In this document: piece after piece, positions 25,991-36,895 of the stretch
How the letters are laid out: every line of letters begins with the position of its first letter
How positions within the stretch are numbered: position 1 is the first letter of the stretch
The notes under the pieces: model-generated
What the model was told of the DNA's origin: nothing
Databases searched by the model: none
Seen by the model: the letters and a program-made list of their open reading frames with translations, nothing else
Assembly (NCBI GenBank): GCA_037043015.1
Contig: CM073328.1
Span: 10,017,495 to 10,081,494 of the forward strand
Origin: Bryum argenteum
Lineage: Eukaryota; Streptophyta; Bryopsida; Bryales; Bryaceae
Direction of reading: 5' to 3'
DNA length: 64,000 bases
Translations under genes and position numbers: made by a program

Positions 25991-26615
25991 AATCAATTAG
26001 ATCTTGGTAACTTCAAAAACTAAGTACCAAAAACTGAGATTTTACTTTTTCCTAGTTTTGGTTTTTGTACATGTAGAAGAGGTACCAAGGCATGGTCTCA
26101 CCATTTTTTATTTTTATTTTTATTATTTTTATTATTTTTATTTTTTTTATTTTTTTTTGGGTCGAAGACCGGCCTTTGTATTTGCATTTCAACATACCTC
26201 CACGTTAAGCATCAGTATATGTGGCATAGGTCCAATAAGGGTAAAAATTGTATAACCATAATCCTAGATCACTTTGGAACAAGAATTCAAAGAGCCTCAA
26301 CTCAAATCCACTCTTAGAAATGGTTTTTTTTTTGGCTCACATAACATTTCGTAACTATTTTACAAGTAAGGGAAAAACTATTTTCTAAACTTTGATCGTT
26401 CCAATCTCACAAATGGCAAAGAATTTGAATCTAAGATTTGGTACGCACATACACGTACAAGTAAGGTACTATATCTTACGGTTACACACTGAAAAATTTC
26501 TTAAAAGTTACAAATTTGCACACCTTGCAATGACTGATGGCTGTTTTGAGGCTTTTTGACAGTTTTGAGGCCTTACGACATTAGGGGTTAATTTATGGTG
26601 AATTTTACGATGTTG

Positions 26616-26885
26616 TTAAACCCTAAAGATTCTTGATACTAAAGGAAAGAAATCACAAAAGTAACCTTCTTCTACTTCAAGTCTGGTAAAGCTCACTTTA
26701 TTTATTATCTAAACTATTCATTGTAGGATCTCAAAGTTAACTTGACCTCTACTTATATATCAAGTTTGAATTGTTGATTATTCTTCATTCATAAGATCAT
26801 AATGGTCAAAGGTGACTTGAATTTTTTTCATGCAAGCCCTTACTCTTAAAAATCCATTCCATTTTTAAGAATTCTCGAAAGTTAA
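26616..26885 (-). mobile_element. TTAA MITE type P1
   Basis: TTAAACCCTAAAGATTCTTG at the start. The interior resembles the copy at 29589-29849 (AACCTTCTTCTACTTCA, GATCATAATGGTCAAAG). The far end is degenerate. A further TTAA end (ATTAGGGGTTAA) lies just upstream at 26580-26591. Confidence 0.6.
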
Positions 26886-27064
26886 ACTTTCAAAGAAACT
26901 TTAATGAAGTATTAAGCAAAATAATGTAATTTCACTTTCAACCATCTCGAACTCCTCTATCCTTATTTACTCAAAATCAAATGATTTGAATGACGCTCAC
27001 ATAGAATTTTAAACTCCAAATGTACGATTATTCTTAGAATTCTCGTGCGCTAGACAATCGTGAA

Positions 27065-27560
27065 CCTCGTTGTATAGGTTCCTCAAAGTCCTTTGAGAAA
27101 CAACATGTCGAGAGCCTCTATGGCCCTATACAAGAGTTGTTAACTAATGTTACAAACGTTAATTGCGAACGGTACCACTAATTTTCACAAGTCACCATAA
27201 TGTTACAACACTAATCATCAAACCATAACACTAAATGTGAGACCATGCAAACTTTCTTCTTGCAAGTCGAAGAATCTATTGGAAGTGGTGCAATTGGTGG
27301 CTTGAAGAAAAGACAAGGGACAATGATTGCAATGGCGACCTAAAGTGAACACTAATCTCAAAAACATTGAGAAACAATGTTATTTCCAGAACTCATCCAT
27401 TACACTAATCTCCACGTAACACTAATTAACAACTCTTGTATAGTAGCTCGTTAAGAATGAGCATAGTGTTCATCACAACAAAAGTCAATAGTTTCATCAT
27501 TGGAGTGATGACCTCCAAGGATAGTGAAATGAACAACTCTATTCACGTCGACCCAAAAAT
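27065..27560 (+). mobile_element. SINE copy lacking its head, split by a MITE
   Basis: The body of the SINE (CTCGTTGTATAGGTTCCTCA, then ATGAGCATAGTGTTCA and TGACCTCCAAGGATAG) is present without the tRNA-like head. It is cut in two by the element at 27129-27440. Confidence 0.65.
27129..27440. mobile_element. MITE inserted in a SINE, TA flanks
   Basis: The left end TACAAGAGTTGTTAACTAAT and the right end read backwards TACAAGAGTTGTTAATTAGT form an inverted repeat of about 25 bases. TA (or TATA) flanks both sides. It has no coding capacity. The insertion is younger than the SINE it interrupts. Confidence 0.7.
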
Positions 27561-27779
27561 AGGTTTCGAGTTCTTCTTTCACCACACAATCATTCAATTA
27601 TAAGATTCCAATTTCTCCCTTACACAAAAGTTCTTATATCAAAACAAAAATTTAATCTTGAAATTGAACATCCTAAATTTCCAAGGTTTACAATTACTTT
27701 CTACATTATATTTCTTGGTTATAACCATAATAATCGAGTGTCCAAAGATTACTTCAACAAAATGATTAAAAAAAGAAAA

Positions 27780-27890
27780 TGAAGCATGTGAAGCTTTTGG
27801 AAGGAATGATGCAAAACAAATATGCCATGTGAGCACAAAATCCAAGGAATGATGCAAAGCAAATATGCCATGTGAGCACATAATCCAAGG
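27780..27890. repeat. Two tandem copies of a ~47-base unit
   Basis: GGAATGATGCAAA(A/G)CAAAT and ATGCCATGTGAGCACA(A/T)AAT follow each other twice. Confidence 0.6.
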
Positions 27891-27954
27891 AATGTGAATT
27901 AGAATCTTCTTGCAATGTACACACAACACGGAACATTAAAATTGGACTCTCGCG

Positions 27955-28450
27955 AAAAAATATCACTTCTCTAGCAACTCGTAAAAAAAAGAATGTAGTG
28001 CAAAGAGCATATCTACGTACAATTTTTTCTTATATGGAATTTTCGTCCTCCCGAGGTGAGTCAACTCTTTTACTCAACATTTACATACGTACGGATACAA
28101 CAAGACTAAGGTTACAATTTTTTCGTCAAAAGAATATTACATATCTAGCAACTCGTAAAAAAGAAAAGAATGTAGTGCAAAGAGCATATCCACGTACAAT
28201 TTTATCCGTTAAAAGAATATTACTCGTCTAGCAACTCGTAAAAAAAAAGAATGTAGTGCAAAGAGCATATCCATGGTACAATTTTTTTTACGATGGAATT
28301 TTCGTCCTCGCGGTGAGTCAACTCTTTTACTCAACATTCACATACGTACGGATACAACAACACTACGGTACAATTTTCTTACATGGAATCTCGTCCTCGC
28401 GGTGAGTCAACTCGTCTACTCAACATCCGCATACGCACCGATAGTACCGT
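27955..28450. repeat. Complex tandem array
   Basis: Three blocks of GCAACTCGTAAAAAA-GAATG with TAGTGCAAAGAGCATATC alternate with three blocks of GGTGAGTCAACTC followed by ACTCAACATT and CATACG(T/C)AC. The order is not strictly regular. Confidence 0.6.
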
Positions 28451-29314
28451 ACAATTTTGTGCATTATGATGATGACCATGGCCACTTACAAACGGACACA
28501 CGACTTTCAAGAGCGCTGCCAGAGTGGCGTTATTGTGGTCCAATGTTACGATACTTTCATGGCATACAAAAAAACTTCGCATCAGATTCGTTCGTAGTAG
28601 TACAGCCATGTTAGTTATAGAAAAAATGGGCATTTCACGTGGCACCGCTTCTTTGAAAGCAGAATTCTGTTACGATTTCGAATTAATTTACACTATCTTG
28701 CTGCGAAATATCCGTCCGTACCTCTCCCTCTCTTTTGAGTTTTGTATTTTTAACCCCTAAAGGTGAGCACCCTCAAAAGAGGCGAGATGTAAAATTTTGA
28801 ATCTTTACAAGGTTTGAAGTATGTAACCGTGGGATGTAGTACTTAACTTAGACATGTACATGCGTACCAAAATTTGAAGTCAATTTTTCTCACCATTTGT
28901 GTGAATATAGCGTTCAAAGTTGGAAAATGGTTTTTTTTCCATGTTGTAGAATGGTAAAGTAAATTATTAGGGGGCCAAATAAACTTAGGAATATGTTTGA
29001 AAAGGAAATTTGACATGAGGCTCTTCACATTCAATGTTTCTAGGTGAGTTAGGACATGTTTATGCAATTTTTACCCTCGTGTGACGTATAAACCTGAGGA
29101 ATTGCTTGATCTTTCACGTGGAGGTGTGCTGAGATTGAAATACAACGGCTCATTTTCAACACTTAAAAAGGAGTGTAAAGAATTATTGGATTGAAGATCT
29201 GAATGGTAAGATCATGCCTTACTATCATTTCTACATGTACAAAAAAAGAAAATAAAAGATCTTGAAGAGAAGTAAAATCTCTACTTTTGGTTAAATTTTG
29301 AAGTCTCTCTGTTT

Positions 29315-29584
29315 GAATTAATGTTGGACAAGATTTTTGAGAATAAATGACCATATTCTGTAGTTTGGGCAAATATGGGCAAATTTCACATAGTGTTTTA
29401 AAAATTGACCATGAATATCTCCTAAAGTGTGAGGAATTTAAAAGCACGAGTTGAACTTTTTGGAAAGGTATAGAAAAACACTACAACTTGCCTAAGGTTC
29501 TAACTTCATGAGATCTATATTTAATTAGGCATAGGTTGCCCAAAAGCAAATCGTCCCAACTTGGGTCAGTCTGGACTTTAGGGG
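29315..29584 (-). mobile_element. TTAA element type P3 (right arm)
   Basis: Mirror of 24163-24420, ending CTTTAGGGGTTAA. It abuts the P1 MITE at 29589 through a single TTAA. Confidence 0.6.
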
Positions 29585-29588
29585 TTAA

Positions 29589-29849
29589 CCCCTAAAGGTC
29601 CTTGATACAAAATTGTTTGAATTATCTAAAAGAACCTTCTTCTATTTCAGGTGCAAAGAAAACTCAATCTAAGCATTGATTAGAAGATCCAACAGTAGGA
29701 TCTTGAAATTAACTTGACCCTTTTCTCAAATGTCAAATTTGAACCGTTAATTTTTCTCCAATTTTGAGATTATAATGGTGAAAGTTGGCTGAATTTTCTC
29801 CCTGCGGAAATTCCAAAAAGCGATTTCCGCTTTCTTGGACCTTCACGGG
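29589..29849 (-). mobile_element. TTAA MITE type P1 with proven empty site
   Basis: A 261-base body starting CCCCTAAAGGTCC and ending GGACCTTCACGGG, with TTAA on each side (29585-29588, 29850-29853). The matching place in the left arm (CTCGTTTAACCCCTAAAG, TTAA at 24163-24166) has a single TTAA and no element. It therefore inserted at TTAA with duplication of TTAA, or left without a scar. It has no coding capacity. Confidence 0.85.
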
Positions 29850-30139
29850 TTAAACGAGAGAAAAATAAGTTGATATGTTCAACAAACGAGTTTACACAAT
29901 GCGTGATTGGAGGTGCGGTTGGAGGATTTCACTTCCCTATGATGGTTCTTGCATAGTAAGAAGATTTATGTCGATATTTGTGATATGTCTTGATCCATTG
30001 AGTTCACACAAAGGCACTATTGAATGTTGGGTAGCTTGTTGCATGATTTTAGTAATTTGATTTCAAGATTTTCAAGTTAGTGTAGTATTGTGATAGTGAA
30101 ATTGTTTTCTGTTTTTTGAAGGAGGTTTATGTGGTTTAA

Positions 30140-30389
30140 AAGTTCATAGGGATCCGTAACGCAAAATTGCCTAAATTGTAGATATGACCTTTGTCTACTT
30201 AGGCCAATAAAAGCTTGATCTAAGTATAAGAATAGAATCTTAAACTTAACTTGCAATTTTATTTGGATGTAGAATCTAAATCATTGATTCTTTTTCATTT
30301 GTGAGATTTTAATGGTCAAATTTGGTTGATATTTTTCCTAAGGGAATCTCATATGGCCATTTTGGGTTTCTTAGAAATTTAGGGGTTAA
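30140..30389 (-). mobile_element. TTAA MITE type P1 (right arm, shared copy)
   Basis: Mirror of 23584-23845; ends AAATTTAGGGGTTAA. The other end is worn (GGATCCGTAACGC). Confidence 0.6.
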
Positions 30390-30763
30390 CCATCAACTCT
30401 ACTTTATCCTTGGGTGCTCAAATTATTTTAGCACCAACTAATAGATGATATTGGAAAAACAATCATGTATGAATTATTGATATCTCAGATGTCACCTATG
30501 GCTCAATTATGAATCATATAAGTTAAAGGTATTAACCGTTAAAAATTAAAGTAGAGTTTTGCTGAGTAGAAGGTTACACTTTAAAGTAGGTCTCTAAATC
30601 ACGTGTAAAAATTATCTTATAGGAATCAACAATTAATTAAGATAATAAATAGGAATCAACGATTAATTAATAAGTGTTTTGTTGAGCACCATAGTAAATT
30701 GTTACCTCATATATTAAGGATTCTCTTAGAACCTCTTTACACAAAGAGTACCAAAATAAATAA

Positions 30764-30768
<5 letters not shown>

Positions 30769-30833
<65 letters not shown>
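30769..30833. repeat. (TA)n microsatellite
   Basis: About 32 uninterrupted TA units inside the right arm. The left arm has only a short T/A-rich stretch at the matching place (about 23280-23300). Confidence 0.95.
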
Positions 30834-30835
<2 letters not shown>

Positions 30836-30939
30836 AATTACAATCTTAAGTGCTACTTAGGTCAAGTGTGCTCATATCAGATAGTCTCAAGACAATTTTA
30901 CACGAGGTAGAGCATAAATAAGTTGATTCCTTTTTGAAA

Positions 30940-31930
30940 TAGAGCTTACCTCTAACCTCCTCTTCACATAGATAGGAGGTGACTTGTCCATGTCATGTAC
31001 AAAGTATTTATGTTGCCAAAGGTTCACCTCTAACCTCCTCTTCACATGGATAGGAGGTGACTTGTATATGTTATGTATAAAGCAATGTTATTGTCAAAGG
31101 TTTCAAGGAAGCACTTGATTGGAGCGTCAACTAGGTGGTCCATCTTTGAAACAAAGCCCACTTCTAGCCTCTCTTCATATGGGCACAAGGTGACTTCTTT
31201 ATGTCATGTAGAAAGTATTGCTATTTCCAAAGGTTTCTAGCAAACTTTTGATTGGACAATCAATTAATTGACTCCTGTTTGAAGCAGAGCTACCTTTAAG
31301 CCTCTTTTTCACATGGGCATTAGGTGACTAGTCCATGCCATGTACAAAGTATTTGTGCTTCCAAAGATTCATCTCCACCCTTTAGGAGCATCACTTAATT
31401 GATCAGCCTTTGACACAAAGCCCACCTCTAGCCTCCTCTTCACATGGGCACGTGGTGAATAATCCATGTCATGTACAAAGTATTTGTGTTTCCAAAGATT
31501 CATCTCCACCCTCTTGGAGCATCACTGAACCGACGCATAGCCCACCTCTCGATCACTCTTTGAGCCCACGTCTCGATCACTTTTTGACATAGAGCCCACC
31601 TCTAGCCTCCTCTTCACATGGGCAGGTGGTGAATAGTCATTGTCATGTACAAAGTATTTGTGCTTCCAAAGATTCATCTCCATCCTCTTCGAGCATAACT
31701 TAACTGATCGGTTTTTGATACAGAGTCTATCTCTTGAGACAGAGCCCACCTTAGCCTCCTCTTCACATGGGCAGGTGGTGAATAGTCTATGTCATGTACA
31801 AAGTATTCGTGCTTCCAAAGACTCATCTCCACCTCCTTGGAGCATCACTTAACTGACGCAGAGCCCACCTCTAAATCACTCTTTGAGACAGAGCCCACGT
31901 CTAGCCTCCTCTTCACATGGACTTGAAGGG
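30940..31930 (+). repeat. Expanded tandem array at the outer end of the right arm
   Basis: Eight or nine irregular units of about 80-150 bases carry TAGCCTCCTCTTCACATGGG, TCATGTACAAAGTATTTGTG and GATTCATCTCCACCCT. The left arm has about four related units. Confidence 0.75.
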
Positions 31931-33691
31931 GACTTGTTTATTTTATGTGCATAATATCGGTATTGCCAAGGTATCAAGCATCACTTGATTCTTTTTGTGT
32001 TCTTTTAGATGGAATATGTCACAAAAACTCCTTCCTCATATTAGATAGTTCATGCAAGTTATAAATCCAAGGCACCAAAAATTGCATATGAAGACCACAA
32101 CAAGCATCAACAAATGAAATTATGTTGTTATTCAAGTAAAAAAAAAAAAGCCGATAAAGTCGCATGTATAAAAGGTTTTAATAAGTCATATAGAAGAGGG
32201 ACATGTTTCAATTTCACTTTAGAGGGGTGTAACAAATAATTGATTTTACGCACTTTGGTTTCAAATGCGACACGTCGCATTTCATCCTCAAGTCTCACAT
32301 ATATATTGTACAATATTCAAAACTTGCTCCAAAGCACATCTAGTTTCATTCACATTTCCATTCTCATCGATTTTCCCCTTCTCATTCTCGTATATTTGTA
32401 CGAGGTTGCCAAATACATCGCAATATTCAAATATCGGGATATCTCAATATTGCGAGATTATCACAATATTGAAAGTTCGTGATATTTGAATATTGGGTTG
32501 TCAAAAACGCAACTTAAGACTATCATGCCATGTGAAAAATCCCTCCTATTTGTCATTATTTTTTAATACTTCAAAGTACCAAGAAGATCCTCAAGGTAAT
32601 AGTCTCTCTCATAACCATAATACTACATAAAATAAAAACTCAAACCATGCACCTCAAAGCATACCCCCAAATTTCATGCTCCTACTAACAATGACATTTT
32701 CATAAATAAAAAGCTAGAGTCTTCTTCTTTGTTGAAAACATACAAAAGTATTCCCTCCCTCATGGATTTTGGGTAAATTCTTATCATTTTCGTATGCAAA
32801 GCACGTGTGAGCTGTAAGAAAAGGAGCCAATGATGAAATAATAATAGGGTTAAAGGGATAATAATTAGAAAATCATTAATTAATGAGAAGAAGAGAGAGG
32901 TAGGGGTGGGGTTGGCACATGGAAATGGAGTCACAAGGGGCCAGATTCTCATAATCAAGTTGGATCCAATCCACTTTGTCCTACACTTGAGGCTGCAATC
33001 CCAACCTCCAACCCCAACTTGGACTACATAACAAAGAAGGAGAAGGTCAAGGGGCCCCCAATCCTAGAACAATATTAAATTAATAGCAATATAATGATAG
33101 GATAACAATAAAATAGCTAAAAATAAACGAGAGCCAATGGAAAGGAATAAAAAAATGTTATTAAGAGGGGACCCCACCGAATTCAACCCGAGCCACCAGT
33201 TCCACCCCCGGACGGCTCGCCGCGGCACGCTGCGGCATCTCCCAGTCCTTTTTCGTCTGGAAAATTAGATGGCGTGTGCCGCTTGTTTTACCGCCGCCGC
33301 GCGGGAGCGGCCGTCGTCAGGCATCAGAGAGTGGCGTGCTAGGAGTGTTTGCACTCCGACGGAGAAGCCAGCCAGCTTTTATTGTTGTTGTTTTTTACAG
33401 CTTCTTCCTCCTGATCTCTCTCTCTCCGACTTGCTCTTTCGGAATTTGGTTTTCGCCATCGCGGAGCTCACTTTTTGTTGCCTCAAAGGCAAGTTAACGT
33501 AATGTATGTTTTTTGTTTCCCGGCTTTTGAGAATGTCTCCTTACGAGGGTTTGTTTGTGTAAGATGTTTGTTTGTTAGTCTTTTTGAGGCGCCGCTGGTG
33601 TGATTATCATCTCAATTTCGCCGTCTTTTGTGAGGAGATCATGGTGATAGTTTTTTTTTTTTTTTTTTCTGACGGCAGTGTTTTGAATCGT

Positions 33692-33724
<33 letters not shown>

Positions 33725-33877
33725 GGTGTTTTGTTTCGGTGTTGCAGGACTCATGTTGAAGTGGCTGCGGAGGAGGAGCAGGAACGAACAGGAGGACTGT
33801 AGGCGGAGTAGCTTTTTGTCAGCTTCACGCGTGTCGGAGAAAGAGAGGTTGCTGTTTCAGGTTGAAGAAGAGAGCTG
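31931..33877. other. Spacer and 5' leader of the S40 gene
   Basis: The left part is AT-rich without a gene. A small palindrome (CAATATTCAAATATC at 32422 against GATATTTGAATATTG near 32481) is present. From about 33180 the DNA is GC-richer with CT-rich runs and poly(T) (33650-33670, 33691-33723), as expected of promoter and leader. Confidence 0.4.
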
Positions 33878-34005
33878 TAAGTGCCGCGGAGGAAGAAGTT
33901 GCGTAGGATCGCTGTATTAGGGTTTCTAATTCCTTTCTGAAGTCGGTTAGATGGAAGTTACTATTCGTAAGAGTATTTGAGAATGTGCATTTTTGCTTTT
34001 CGCAG
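33878..34005 (+). other. Probable 5' UTR intron of the S40 gene
   Basis: A donor CT|GTAAGT at 33878 and a pyrimidine-rich acceptor TTTTCGCAG ending at 34005 lie nine bases before the ATG. Inferred from splice signals only. Confidence 0.5.
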
Positions 34006-34014
34006 GTGGTCGTG

Positions 34015-34698
34015 ATGGCAAGATCGAGCTCCGACAGCCGGTATTCTGAGAGAGGAAGCGGAAGCAGCAGGGCAGGGAAGCTTCTGGGATACTCATCGTC
34101 CTCTTACAATGCAGTGCACGACACAGATTCAGTGAGTGAATTGAACGAGGAGGACGTGTGGAACTTAGGGACGGACGGGGACAACTTCCCAAGCAGCAAC
34201 AGCAGAGCAGAGAGCTCGTACGTGAATTCATCAGCAGCAGGGAGTAGGAGATGGCTGGGGATAGGAGAGGAGCCAGGGTTGTCGGTGGCGTTCGCAGAAA
34301 GCTCAAGGCCGTACGGACTGTCACCGCACAAGCTGGTGGGAGGATACTCCAACAGCCGTGACAACAGATCTGCAGCAGTGAGGATGATTCCTCCCATTGC
34401 TCAGATCAGGGAGAATAGCTCTCCCAGGCCAATGATGCACCAGTCGGCGCCTGTGAACGTGCCAGACTGGTCGAAAATTTTGGGAGCAGAGAGGAAGAAC
34501 AAGTGGGCAGATGATCTAGACAGTGACAAAGAAGATGCGGAAGAAGAGAGGCTACCTCCTCACTTACAGATCCAACGTGAGTACGCTCAGAGCACCACAT
34601 TCTCTGTTTGTGAAGGTGCAGGAAGGACGTTGAAAGGAAGGGATTTGAGTCGAGTTCGTAATGCTGTGCTTCGGCAGACTGGCTTCTTCGATGGCTAA
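34015..34698 (+). CDS. S40: S40 family (DUF584) senescence regulator
   Basis: A single uninterrupted frame of 227 residues, MARSSSDSRYS to TGFFDG. The ATG at 34015 follows a splice acceptor by nine bases. An upstream GTG in the same frame would start inside the presumed intron and is not used. Family features are the central VPDWSKILGAE, the acidic DDLDSDKEDAEEE, and a conserved C-terminal block with LPPHLQIQREYAQ, GAGRTLKGRDLSRVRNAV and a final RQTGFFDG. The N-terminal half is serine-rich and looks disordered. S40 proteins are small plant nuclear proteins linked to leaf senescence and stress; their biochemical action is not known. Lack of coding introns fits the family. Confidence 0.93.
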   Translation: MARSSSDSRYSERGSGSSRAGKLLGYSSSSYNAVHDTDSVSELNEEDVWNLGTDGDNFPSSNSRAESSYVNSSAAGSRRWLGIGEEPGLSVAFAESSRPYGLSPHKLVGGYSNSRDNRSAAVRMIPPIAQIRENSSPRPMMHQSAPVNVPDWSKILGAERKNKWADDLDSDKEDAEEERLPPHLQIQREYAQSTTFSVCEGAGRTLKGRDLSRVRNAVLRQTGFFDG

Positions 34699-35743
34699 GC
34701 TGATCATTCCTTGCTATTTCGAAGTGAATTGCTGCCGGTACCAGCTCAAGCTGGTGGTTGCGTTTTGTGTTCACTTAGCTCTGGCTCTTTCTTTCACTGT
34801 ACATTGACATCGCTGTCAAGGAGCGTTGCCATCTCTCTCTCTCTCTCTTCTCTCTCTTGGAGCCAACGGAATGCATTTTGTTTGGTGAGGTATGTAGGGA
34901 TTAAATTGGTTTCGTTGTCCATATTATTTGGAAACTGCTATGTATTCATCAGTTACCGAGGGGACTGTAAATTTTGGCTATTGATTTGAATCCATGTCAG
35001 AGATTTGTACTTGACCAGGCAGGAGGACGCCCATACCTCTCTGATATGTGAATGCTGCTTTTATATGCATTATCAATCAACCCAATGGAAGCTTATATTC
35101 TCTGGACCTTATCTGAAAATGGTGTTTTTTTTTTTTTCTTACTTGGATAATGACCACGTCATATTAACTACATTCATGGGAGTAAAATACTGCATTTTAC
35201 TCCACTAGATTCGGTTGTCGTTGCTTCGGTTTTAAGGCATGTTCATCAGGATTGAATGATTATAGTTGAAGTTTTGTGTTTGATGCGAATGTTGTTCATT
35301 CTAGTTTTGTATGGCGGAATGAACATTATAATTTGCCGTCTTGTATTCGAGTGGCTCTTAGTGTTTTGGATTCGATCAAGTTTAAATGTATAAATAATGT
35401 TATGATTATTGGTTATGAGGCTTTTTGGTTGATCCTTGTGACCTAAGTGGGATATAAGAGTTCATTTGAATGTTTGAATGCATTTGCTTCCCCTTAAAGT
35501 GCATGTTTTTGAAGTGGTGTACTTTTATTGCAATGCATGATATGCCATCTTTGCATTAAGACAACAAACTTGTAAAAGTAGTCTATTTAATGATGTGAGA
35601 GAAAAGAATAACAAGTATTTGTTCTTGAAATCACATTTTCACTTGTGGATATTTGGGGTTTTCTTGTTTTACAACTTTGTTGTGTCAAATAATTACCATC
35701 TTGAGAATTAGTCTAACATTTGAGAGTGTTTTTCGTGTTTGTA
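34699..35743. other. 3' UTR of S40 and spacer
   Basis: CT-rich run at 34830-34855 in the probable 3' UTR, then AT-rich DNA without a gene. Confidence 0.35.
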
Positions 35744-35922
35744 GAGAGTAAGAGTAAAATGACTCAAAATATGACGTATTGGTAGTCCTCTTGCAGTCAT
35801 GTTTGTGTGTGTTTTTAATGACATGTGATTACGAACAGTCAAAACATGGCTAATGACTATCAATAGTCATATTTTGAGCCATTTACTATCAATAGTCATA
35901 TTTTGAGTCATTTACTCTTAGT
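35744..35922. repeat. Hairpin-forming element
   Basis: AGTAAAATGACTCAAAATAT near the left end faces ATATTTTGAGTCATTTACTC near the right end. The right half contains a duplicated ACTATCAATAGTCATATTTT. It could be a small MITE; flanks are unclear. Confidence 0.5.
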
Positions 35923-35983
35923 CGCTTTTGACAACATGACACTAGTTAGTCAAAATCAATATGACTCACATTGTCATAAAACT

Positions 35984-36895
35984 TTAACCCTTAAACGTCC
36001 TAGCCTATTTTAGCCAAATTACAAATTTTAAAAAAAGGTGTCATAGATGAAAATGAATATAAGCTATTAAGATCTCAACCTACAAAAGTGTAATACACTT
36101 GTTGTAGGTCATGTGGAACAAAATTCGAGTCATGAGGTTTCATAAATCAAGAGATTAAAACGTATTAGTACTAAAAAAAACCGCAAAATTTCATCATTTT
36201 CACTGTAGAGTGGAAATTCTACCAACAAACCAATCGCAATAAAAATATCACTAACTTCGAAGTTGTTTGCCTTCATCTCATTGGAACTTTTGCTCCAAAA
36301 AAATTTCTTGGCTCAAATAAGAGCCTTGCAATGAAGAAAACTACAAAAAAGTTTATAAAGGAAAATTTGAATAAACTAGACACTTTGCACTCACATTCAT
36401 GCCTTATCTTCAAAACACCTTCGATCTTGTAAGGTTTCTACAACCAACATCAAGACTCTAATTGGAAGCCATTGCAAGAAATAGCGTTAAGATTCAACGT
36501 GGATGAAGAAGTACATCATTCATTTTTTCACTTTTTTTGTAGACAAATCATCATTAAAAATCCAATAGCAAAATTATTTGAATAAAAAACTTCCAACTAG
36601 AATTTTGTTAGGTATGACCTTAAAATCGTGACCATTAAAAGAAATATTCATGAAAACTATTTTTGATTTCACATAATTAAGTTACCAATGGTAAAACATG
36701 GCCCATGCTTGAAAATCCAAAAACAAGAGCTGTATTCACTAAAATGCGTGCCATTAATTCATATTTAATTGTATAAGTGTGGAGTTTGTTAACTTGATTT
36801 GGTACCCAAAACAAGTGATTTCATCCAAAACGGACCTCAATGTTGCCTTCCATCCAAAATGTCATTTTTCTACATTTGGTGCGTTTAGGGATTAA
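35984..36895 (+). mobile_element. TTAA element type P2, full length (912 bp)
   Basis: Starts TTAACCCTTAAACGTCC and ends GTGCGTTTAGGGATTAA, so both ends match TTAA plus a CCYTAAACG-like inverted end. The interior is similar over its whole length to 54768-55735. No transposase-like frame is present. Confidence 0.75.

Larger units (their letters stand above)
22860..31930. repeat. Large inverted repeat (foldback-like), arms about 1.6 and 2.6 kb
   Basis: The left arm (22860-24420) reappears reversed in the right arm (29315-31930) with the same order of blocks. From outside to inside these are a tandem array with CTCTTCACATGGGCA, a TGTAAAATTGTCTTGAGAC block, TACACGTGATTTAGAGACCT, ATATCAATAATTCATACATG, a shared P1 MITE, TTGTGTGAACTCAATGG, CGCATTGTGTAAACTCGTTT and a P3 element. 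The arms differ by point changes, by a longer tandem array, by an AT microsatellite and by one extra MITE in the right arm. The spacer of about 4.9 kb holds no recognisable gene. It may be a very large foldback element or an inverted duplication. Confidence 0.8.

Noticed and set aside
26004-26255. 83-residue frame with FYFYYFYYFYFFYFF
   Set aside because: Translation of a T-rich low-complexity run.
22860-31930. LTR retrotransposon or other virus-like element
   Set aside because: The long repeats are inverted, not direct, and no gag, pol or capsid-like frames are present.
33947-34397. Open frames of 97-125 residues on the minus strand
   Set aside because: Shadows of the S40 coding region.
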